Part shown: positions 55,892-64,000 of the stretch, piece by piece | Numbering within the stretch: position 1 is the stretch's first letter | How the letters are laid out: each line of letters starts with the position of its first letter | DNA from: Arachnopeziza araneosa | Taxonomy: Eukaryota > Ascomycota > Leotiomycetes > Helotiales > Arachnopezizaceae | Assembly: GCA_003988855.1 (NCBI GenBank) | Contig: QYAI01000005.1 | Location: forward strand, 310,001-374,000 | Length of the DNA stretch: 64,000 bases | Reading direction: 5' to 3' | The notes under the pieces: model-generated | Seen by the model: only the letters and a program-made list of their open reading frames with translations | Database searches by the model: none | What the model was told of the DNA's origin: nothing | Made by a program: the position numbers and the translations under genes

Positions 55892-58382
55892 AGTGAAGAC
55901 GTAGTAAAGGTGGGTAAAGATCTGGGTGGCAAACACTTCTTATAACAAAGAGAGACCCCTCGGCATACGGTTGGGACGGAAAGCGGCTCGTGACTACTTC
56001 GGACTTTTCTCGAGTTTGCTGGAATTGGAAATGCAAATGGAATTGACTCGACGGGAACGGAATAGTAAGTCCGTGGCTTAGATCAGTTTCGAGAGCGTAT
56101 CCGTAATCAGATGCAACGACGACAAATTCATATATTTGATGAGTCGGAGTGCCGTGGAATGAGTGTGGACTGAGGTGGTATGTGGTCTGGCTGGGTCTGG
56201 GTGGTGTTGCGTGCTGGTGGGGGGACGGGACCACGATGAGAGAGGGGTCTAAATGATATAATACATGACCGCAGACGCTCGCTCGTCAGAAGAGATGCAA
56301 CAGCGCATTGTCGCATCCGTATGGAAAGGGTAGGGTAGAGGAGGCATTGATCGGGAGGGAAAGATTTTCACGACGGCCATGAGTTTTTCAGGTTGAATGT
56401 GGCCCTGCGTCATCGACCAAGGCTTGCTAGAAGGCACTAGCTGCTTCGGGTCAGTGTAGCCAGTCAATGGTGGGTCGATCCCTTTCCACGGCGCTTGGCT
56501 TGATTTGTCACTTGTGCTCAGCCACACTCGCGCGGCTTGTTGGGCAGCCGGCCTGCTCGTTCTCTTCTTTTCCATTTCTCTTTCTCCGGCCGGCCGCTGT
56601 CGGACCTCTCCGGCGTCGGACATAAGCTTTCAGAAGCGGCCGAAGGTCATCGGACCTGACTGAGACTAACAAAGAAAGCAAGAGCCGACAAGTAATCATA
56701 TATTAATTTGTTCCTCGGTGGGGAGAGGACGGGTCCCTGACACTACTGTACTCATCATCTTGTTCTCTCTGCCCTACTGTACTGTACCTAGGCAGACAGG
56801 GGCTTGGGATACGCCCGATAACCTAAATGATCCATCCGTCCTCGCTCCACTTTGGGCAGCCCATGCGTTGTGGCTGAGGACTCTCTGACAATAGCGAAGA
56901 ATAGGTGCATGCAAACACCACACATCTCTCCCTTCAATTCCCTCTCTGGGAATACAGCCCTCGTAGTGCTAAACGAGGATGCGAGGTCGTAAATCAAAAA
57001 CGAGCACTGGGGTGTGCACGTAATCTTTCACAACATGGCTGACTGAACACCACCCTCAGGGTACGAGTGGAGGAGATTCACCACTTCAAGGTACACGGCG
57101 CTTTCTATCATCAGCTGATACTGACTTGCTGAGCAGTCTACTTCACCCCTACAAACTTGGACGAGACTGGTCTCGAAATACAGTTGGTGTGCGTTTGAGA
57201 CATGGTCTTTACGGCTTTGTATTCGTATGAATGCTTGACACGATGGTGGACTCTTTCTTGCACCCTGGCAAAGAATCTTGAGCAGCAAATGCCTGACCCA
57301 ACCAGCATCTCTCCGGGAACTACTGTCTTCACCTTTACCCCACAATCGGCGGGAGGCTAGAATCTTGCGGGAGTACCGGTAGATGGTCCCTGAATAAATC
57401 GATGATGTGGCCAGTATGTGTGGCGGTGCTGCTCCACAAATCCCACCAGGTGTGGACCGCTGGAATGGTTCACGGGTCAGCACATGGAGTTAAGATTTGC
57501 TGGAAGGGCAACATCAGGCCAAAAGATCCTGGTAGGGCTGCTCTGATCTAGGTACAGTCTCATTAATGCTACGCGCTGTTGGAGCCATAAGGCTCAGGGT
57601 TCCCATCTTCTTCCAGGGCATTTTGGATAAGTCTATCTCGTCTTTCGGCGAAGCCGTCACTTACTCGTTTCAACCCGGTCTTTAACCTTTTCAGGAAAAC
57701 ATATCCCAAGGAGATTGACAAATAAGAGCTCTCCGCATCCCACACTTCGACAGGCTCTTCGCTTGCCGGTGCATTCCGAGTGCCACAGAATGAATTCCGC
57801 TTCTAGAAGCACGGGAGAAGTTTTTTTTTCAAGCCACTTTCTGCCGTCGCATTACATTGCAGCGGCACAAGGACCAGCACAATAAATGGTACGGGTCAAC
57901 AAATAGCACAATAGATGTTACCTCGTGAAGACACAACACCTTCCGATCTAGAAATCCCTCGGGTGCTACATTTCTATAACGTGTCTGAGCTATTTATCTT
58001 GACCAGCAATGGCTTTCATCGCCTACTGCTGGTGGTTCACTTCTAGAACTAAGGAAATTCCCGGACAAAGCCCCAACTTATGCTCCAAGAAGTGGATATC
58101 TCTTCAATCCCAGTAAAATAACCTTGATGTAAACATATCAATTATGTGAGAAACCCGATCCTTCTAATTGGACTTTTGGACTAACTTATGTAATTTAACA
58201 TCCTCCGAAAACTGTAGACTTTATGAACTATCTAAGGCAGACTTTCTATGATCAGATCAGCTGATCGGGGATTATCATGAATGACTTTGACCGGATTTTC
58301 CAAACCACACAGTGCAATCTTATCTATTATATAATTTAACGAGAGCAGCGAGGCCCTGATCCGATATTATATCTTTGACACC
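55892..58382. other. Long intergenic region, 2.5 kb
   Basis: Upstream of the C2H2 gene and downstream of the glyoxalase-like gene. The first 800 bases are pyrimidine-rich on the minus strand and may be a long 5' leader of the factor. Longer frames (57028-57483, 56249-56623) begin at non-ATG codons or show no family features. No gene supported. Confidence 0.5.
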
Positions 58383-59668
58383 CTACAAAATATCATGCTC
58401 AACAACAACTCTTGTAAATCCATTAATCGTCAAACTTGTTCTTCTTTCAAGAGCCATATCAGAGCTATGGCCAGCCATGACCAATTCTCCAATGAATACA
58501 CTTTCCCCCTCTTCCTTCAACCCACAAACTTGCCAGTCCTCTGTTGGCTCCTGTACTCTTATCCTCACAGGTCTAGCACCGTCAACATGATAGACTCGAT
58601 CTACCTCAAAGACTGCAGGATCAGCCAAACTGGCTTCCATAGTGTTTTGCTTGCCGAATAAAGCCGCATATATGCGCTGCAGGCTGCTAACACTTGCTTT
58701 CGGGATAAATATCTTCAGCTCTTTAATCCCATAGACTCCACTAGGATGTGTCACACATTCTTTTTTAGAAGGGACACGCAAGAGTCGAGGAGTCACGTCG
58801 TGACAAAAGAAAGGCACCTCGCCTCTGTTGAACCTGTTATCGGGAAACGTTACAGCCCATCTTACTTCTTTTTGATCAGGACGTATCCTTCCCCCCAATA
58901 CCGGACGGTTATAATTCGCGTTTAATGAAGGTTTCAACGCCTGTAATTTTTCTTGCAGCTCGGAGTAAAAGCTTGTTGCATCGAGGGAAGTATGAGTGAA
59001 TGCAAAGTCAATGATTCCAAACCCTTTCTTGCCCCACCAGTGTCCTTCTCGATAGCTTTGAGAATCATCGATAAAAGCAATGAGTCTACGAAGTTAATAA
59101 TTAGCGATACATAATCTGAGGAGCAGGTAAAGAACGGTTGAACCTCGCTCGAACAGGTCTATATAGATATATCATGGCCTATGGGAAATAATACTCAATA
59201 TATGTGCCATCTTCAAAGCAGATTAACTTATTTTCCGTTTTCCCATCAGCATGTCGACTATGATCAGGTTAGCGCTATAAATAGTCGACTTTGTTTGGGG
59301 CTTAGGAGCTAAAACTCAGTTTCAAGAGCGCGACATAAAGAATATGCGGGCACGCAGCTCCTCAAACAGTTTCCAAGCTCTGGAGCTCCTATAGAAAGAA
59401 ATAGAAAATTAGTATGAGAATAAGCCTTACCCGCCTGGGGTGATCGTGAAATTTTCGGTGAGCCAAGAGGGCGGTTTTAAGAGCAAATCGTAAGGAAGGA
59501 GTAGAATGATATGATCTGGCAGATATCTGTATAAGCCTCGATATTTTTCAGTCGTTGGGAAAACAAGCTCTTGAAACACTTGTCAAGATCTGTTCAATAG
59601 CTTGGCTTTGGGATAAGTGCAATCCAAGAAGAATATACCGTACCGAGGCGGGGTTGCTTTGAAGTCAT
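58383..59668 (-). CDS. Glyoxalase-like domain protein
   Basis: Exons 59668-59644, 59536-59431, 59257-59195 and 59085-58383 sum to 897 nt, 298 residues, all in frame with GT-AG introns. The reading is MTSKQPRLG, then LPDHIILLLPYDLLLK, PPSWLTENFTITPGGRHADG, KTENKLICFEDGTYIE, LIAFI, HWWGKKGFGIIDFAF, GGRIRPDQKEVRWAVTFP and RGEVPFFCHDVTPRLLRVP. This is the arrangement of the fungal glyoxalase-like domain (metal-binding vicinal-oxygen-chelate fold, Pfam PF13468). HADG and the central ExxxF strand correspond to conserved positions of the family. Substrate unknown. The first three exons are short, so a single-exon gene call would truncate it to the last 180 residues. Confidence 0.85.
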
Positions 59669-60518
59669 CCTACTTGAAAATTGAATTTATACTGGCATCT
59701 AAAACGAGAAAGATTTTCCACGAGAAATGTCTGTAGGTACCAAGAGAGTGATTATGTTAGGAGGGTAGGAAATTAGAAGGTCTGAAAAGAAATAGGTGGG
59801 CTTCATAAGTGGGGTTTCCCGTGACTTTACAAGATCGACTTACAAAATAGATAAGTACAACTGTATGATTATATTGCTCGAACATGTGGAAAGCCTGTTC
59901 GCATTAATTTGGTAATTACGGATTTTACTTTCACCCACTGAGGCTTAAACTATCCGTGGCTCAATAGTAGGAAACGCATCATAATTGTTTGCATATTAAC
60001 ATCAATATCCAAAACAAATAAGCGAAGGGAAATTAAAATGTATTCTGAACAACAAAATTGTAGTTTCAATCATATCCTTAAAGGTTGTTTACATTCATAC
60101 CCATACACAAAACTGGGAGTGTGCCACAAAGTAGTACAGCCCTTACTGAACCCGCGTTGGTACTCAACAGTAAAGTCGTTTACAATAGTATTGAGAGCTC
60201 TCTAACAAAAAAACAGGGGTTATCGACAATAACTCAGGAGCTTGTTTCGAAAATAACGTAATGGTTAGCCTAATTGGCCGGGTACCTTTTGACTGGATGA
60301 AGAATGTGCTTTGTCGATCACAATAATCTCGATTGTCGTTGGTGTAAGTGATGAGCAGCCTCATTTATTTGTTGAATGCATTCGGGTATGTCACCTATTA
60401 CGAGGTGTCGAATTTCCACTCCAGGTCGTAGGTTGATAGGCTTCCATTGCGCCACTCAATATATGCCTCCACGGCTCTTTCTTGTCCTTCTCCGGAGGAA
60501 TGCTTCTATCTTTTAGCA
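59669..60518. other. Intergenic, no gene seen
   Basis: Between two minus-strand genes. A 66-codon frame at 60164-60364 and another at 60391-60591 lack support. Confidence 0.5.
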
Positions 60519-61121
60519 TTACTTTTTCGCTTGAATTGTGCTCAAATCGGCCAGCTTCTGATTGTAAGTGGTCGTAACCGGATTTAACCATGAAGTATCA
60601 TTTTTCTGATTCTTTCGCAAACTGTGTTCCTCTTCATCTAAAGTATCAGTATTGTTGCGTATACCTGATTTCTGAACTAGGGGGCTATGTGACTCTCTCA
60701 GTTGTTTGGGTGCATTCAGAAAGCTGGGTTTTGCCGCCCATCTTGCATCTGCCTGTGCTGCTAAAACTTTGAGATGTTCCTGCCTAGTAAAGTCTTGCTC
60801 CTGTTCGGTAAGTGAAGGAGGATTGGGGCGCATGTGACGGAGCCATTGATGCCATTGTGGAGATATATTAACCTCGCTATAATGAGTTGAATGCGGGTAG
60901 TGAACTATTCGACGCATGCGATGCTTTTGAGAAGATAGGCTATCCCGAAACTCCCAAAACGTATTTCCCTCAAGGTCTAGTCCTAGAGATCTTAGTTAGA
61001 TCTTGATATTTCATGTGGTATCGAAATACATACCTACAAGGAACCTCTTCCGCCAAGGTAACCTAAGTGCTTTCCAATTGTACCAAGCCTTCGTTATTGG
61101 GCTTATGGTCTTCCGAGACAT
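60519..61121 (-). CDS. NDUFA12/NDUFAF2-family complex I factor
   Basis: Exons 61121-61034 and 60982-60519 (552 nt, 183 residues). The start MSRKTISPITKAWYNWK leads into LPWRKRFLVGLDLEGNTFWEF, RRIVHYPHSTHYSEV and SPQWHQWLRHMRPNPPS, the core of the B17.2 (NDUFA12) family. In animals one branch is a subunit of mitochondrial NADH dehydrogenase and the other (NDUFAF2, mimitin) an assembly factor. The extended charged C-terminus and GNTFWEF wording fit the fungal assembly-factor branch better, but I cannot settle it. The 51-nt intron is GT-AG. It is divergent from the next gene across 356 bases. Confidence 0.85.
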
Positions 61122-61477
61122 GGTCCATGTAGATTTGCTCCTGTCTAGGGTTGAAAAGATTATCGGCAATATGATTTTTTTTGGGGAAAAAGTAAGCCGT
61201 TTGCGTATCGCGAGTCGAGACGAAGTGGACACCTCAGGTATGACATGGAGAAGATGCTAGGTTGACGTAAAATACGGTTAGCTCTGTTAGGGATCTCATT
61301 GGCGTGCTCGCTAGACTTTCTGTCGGTAATTCCTTCCATCCCGAGTTGCTCTTACAGTACTGTACTGTAAGTATTTATCTTATCGCGTCGTCAAGCGCGT
61401 CGTACATTCATTCACTGTGCAATATATGCCAAAAGCTATCAAATGACGAGTCGGAGTACAGCACAGACCTGTTCATC
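61122..61477. promoter_or_regulatory. Divergent promoter region
   Basis: 356 bases between two genes transcribed apart; no motif claimed. Confidence 0.4.
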
Positions 61478-63193
61478 ATGGCCGCATCTCATCAACCAGA
61501 CCGAAGCCCTTGCTATCGACCTGCTAAACAGATCACTGACGAGATGAGGATGCACTGCCATATCTACTTGGACGAACAACTTTGTGGGTGGTTCTCGTGT
61601 GTTGCAAAGACAACCTGACGCAAGACAGATTCTAGCGCCCTTACCTTATTATCGGACATTGTCACTGCTGGGGCATCTCACCCAGACTACCTAGAATTAC
61701 CTGTCTTTAGCCCATTGCCATCTCATATCGAACTCATCAGCACTCTCCTCGTCCACCCTGCTTACACCAACCAAACAACTTCAAATAAGTCACCTGAACT
61801 TGCCTCAAGATCCATAGCGTTTCTACGAAATGTTCTCGGCATTCTAGGGCCGCTCAATGCTAATTTGAGAGACGCTTTCTGCTTAACTAGTTCCAGTATA
61901 AGCAAATCTTCAAGGCAAAGTCGCATTACTACAATTTCTGATGATGGAGCAAGCGGATCCGACTCTGATGGAAGGACAGAGCCAATGAAAGGAATTCTTG
62001 CGAATAGAGGCAGATTACGAAGGTGTGCAAAGGACTTTTGGCATGTCGTTGGATGGGCGTTTAACTGCAGTGTAAATCATCCTTACAGGTGGAAGTATTG
62101 GAAAGTATGGCTGGAATATATGTTGGACGTTCTAGATGCGGACTGGGACGAGCGAGAGAGGATGAAAGAACTCGGACAGGGCGGTAATGACTTACAGAGG
62201 GATTCATTGCTTGCGACATATGTGTCGGACGTGAAAGGTAGATCAAGTGCTGTGAGGCGCATTGTCAAATCCATATTCGCAGACGGCGGGACAGATAGCT
62301 CGAGGGAATTCCCAGAGGTATTTCCTAACGAGTTGTGCGATATTAAGACAAAAAGTGGTACAAAGCGAAAGAGAGATGGTCTTCAGAGCAACGGATTTGG
62401 CTACTATGACAGCGACGATGCCGAGGATGATATAAACAAGCCGAAATATGTTGGGCAGAGCTCCCACCTTTTGGAGAAAGCGAATTATCAAGGAATACCA
62501 AGTATTGTTGATTCATGGTTCGGAAGCACAGATACCGCATCTCTACGCCAGCGCGTCCTTGCTCTAGTAAGTAATTCAACTCAGCATCAGTACTTGAATC
62601 TACTAAAGCAGTTTTAGCTCTCCCGTATAGCATTTCATTTACCTAATTCATTCGTCCCATGTCAAAACCTTTACGAGATCATATACGATTGTGTCAAACC
62701 TCTACCTATCGTCGCATTCTGCACGCTTTTCTCGTCTTCAATGTCGACGAAATTCCCAGAAGCAGTTTATATCTCGCTCAGTCAATTCTTACTGGAACGT
62801 CTTCTGCCCATCACAGCTCCTCGACCTTTTGATGTCAGCGGACAACTTGACGATGACTTGTCCCAGGACATACTTGAGAAATGCTTTCTTCCCTTTCCAG
62901 CTATGACCTCATCGATTTCTGACAATACTCAAGTATCCATACTTGTAGAAGGTCTGTTCACACTATTCGCGAGGAACTGTAAATGCTACATCACCCCAAC
63001 TTTGAAATCTGTTACCGAGCAAGGTATACTGGAACGCGAGAACAAGATCAAAGGCAATCGTAGAAAGAAAGATGCCAGAAGTAAAGGCCAGCGTCAGGAG
63101 GATATCTGGCTCAGAGCGAGCAGCGAACGACTACGGAGCTTAATTTCCTGGTTGGAGCGAATGAGTGAAGACGTCATTGAAATTCCATCTTAA
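61478..63193 (+). CDS. Conserved fungal protein of unknown function
   Basis: Exons 61478-61583, 61629-62566 and 62618-63193 sum to 1620 nt, 539 residues. The 45-nt first intron removes an in-frame TGA at 61617 and joins YLDEQL to YSSALTLLSDIVTAG. The start MAASHQPDRSPCYRP has a good context (ATCATGG). Helical repeats are likely: LISTLLVHPAY, SIAFLRNVLGILGPL. A Trp-rich block, FWHVVGWAFNCSVNHPYRWKYWKVWLEYMLDVL, is the most distinctive part. Then an acidic and basic linker (YYDSDDAEDDINK; KRKRDG) and a second helical half (YISLSQFLLERLLPI). The basic patch near the end (NRRKKDARSKGQ) suggests nuclear location. I believe similar proteins occur widely in Pezizomycotina but know no function. Confidence 0.8.
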
Positions 63194-63571
63194 CATAAGG
63201 CCTGACCATGTCTAGACATTATAGTAGTAGACGGGAACAGGATAAAACTGCCTAACTTATTGGCAAAACACCTCCAAATAAACACACTACATTCTCAGTC
63301 GAGTTGCCTTACAGCATGTCGGCTGCCTACTACTAGACTAAAGAAAACAAATAAGCATGGTAGACTGCATTCAGTGTATTCTTGTGCTTGATAACCCAGT
63401 TTAAAATGAAACCTTTTCAAAGCTTTCTGAACATGGCCGAAGTTGTCTATAGATAGGGGTATCAAGTTCCCAATAAATTTCAAACACCATCCTATCTTTT
63501 GGGTCCGTAACAAATGAAATATTTCTCATGTTACACGTGAATAATGGGAGCGAGTTCACGCAATGATGAGC
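63194..63571. other. Convergent 3' intergenic
   Basis: No gene seen; short minus-strand frame 63295-63513 lacks support. Confidence 0.5.
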
Positions 63572-64000
63572 TTATGGTTGGGTCAGTAAGATGTTTTTCA
63601 ATGAGTGGAATAGATTCCGAACCTCTATCAGCCGATCTGTTAAGGCTGTGCATTGCCTATCAAGTTCATTTTGAACGTGAAACGTTGACGAACGCCATAA
63701 TCCGCCAAATCCGATGCCGTCAAGTACATCTTCTAGCATTTCTGCGGTATCGAGACCACCTGCGAATTTCGGATTTGACGTTAGAGTTCGCAATAGTTGG
63801 TGAGCAGATTCCAGTGTCGCAGCATTCTGGCTTGAGATTAGTATGTCATCAAGGATGCGAATAACTGGTACTGATCTATATATGATTAGCATTTTGTTTG
63901 GGTAGTATAATATATTGCTCTTACAAGTGAAGGATCACAGCAGGTCGTTTCCTCGCTATCCTGTTCAGCCAGAGCAGACCGTTGTTCTGAACGATATCCT
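63572..64000 (-). CDS. C-terminal part of an unidentified protein (5' end outside the window)
   Basis: Exons 64000-63925 and 63875-63572 join with a GT-AG intron to read NNGLLWLNRIARKRPAVILHL, then SVPVIRILDDILISSQNAATLESAHQLLRTL, FAGGLDTAEMLEDVLDGIGFGG and QCTALTDRLIEVRNLFHSLKN, ending TQP. Helical, leucine-rich, no catalytic motif seen. I do not recognise it. The 3' end is the TAA at 63572. Confidence 0.55.

Noticed and set aside
57028..57483. 151-codon minus-strand frame
   Set aside because: Begins at GTG, no recognisable domain, no splice partners.
61617..61619. In-frame TGA in the conserved unknown gene
   Set aside because: A 45-nt GT-AG intron (61584-61628) with a CTGAC branch site removes it and keeps the frame.

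Overview
The window is nuclear DNA of a filamentous ascomycete (Pezizomycotina). The evidence is short GT-AG introns of about 45 to 120 bases, a fused pentafunctional AROM gene, a Ppo-type oxylipin synthase, a JmjC/ARID/PHD demethylase, and an 18-kb AT-rich block of mutated retrotransposons. A Leotiomycete is my guess only. Eleven complete protein-coding genes are readable. I reconstructed exons by hand and checked that summed exon lengths stay in frame; one gene fails that test.

Left arm (1-20.7 kb, normal base composition): the 3' end of a Gly/Ala-rich protein gene; a 1094-residue Ppo fatty-acid dioxygenase/P450 fusion (minus strand); a D-2-hydroxyacid dehydrogenase with a 19-nt micro-exon and an apparent 1-nt frame break; a glutathione S-transferase relic; an intact ACC deaminase; the SLX1 nuclease subunit; and, divergent from SLX1, a KDM5-type histone H3K4 demethylase.

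Centre (20.7-45.1 kb): a secreted FAD oxidoreductase (22.1-23.5 kb), then a transposon graveyard. It holds a Tc1/mariner transposase relic cut off by an LTR (family F); a Ty3/gypsy chromodomain element (A, 25555-31998) inserted inside that F LTR; a Fot1/pogo-like DNA transposon (32432-34514) that itself received a solo F LTR; solo LTRs of families B and D with 5-bp target duplications; an inverted-repeat segment with a copia fragment; and a second chromodomain gypsy element (C, 37114-42874). Interiors are nearly free of TpC, CpC, GpA and GpG, while ApC, GpC, GpT and even ApCpA survive. This is not the CpA pattern of classical RIP and is the main finding.

Right arm (45.1-64 kb): a secreted pepsin-like aspartic protease, the AROM gene, a C2H2 transcription factor (Rpn4-like finger arrangement), a glyoxalase-like-domain protein, an NDUFA12/NDUFAF2-family complex I factor, a conserved protein of unknown function, and a gene running off the right edge.

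The genes do not form one pathway. AROM makes chorismate; ACC deaminase consumes the ethylene precursor; Ppo makes oxylipins; KDM5 and SLX1 act on chromatin and DNA. The layout is that of a compartmentalised genome: ordinary gene blocks around a heavily mutated repeat island.
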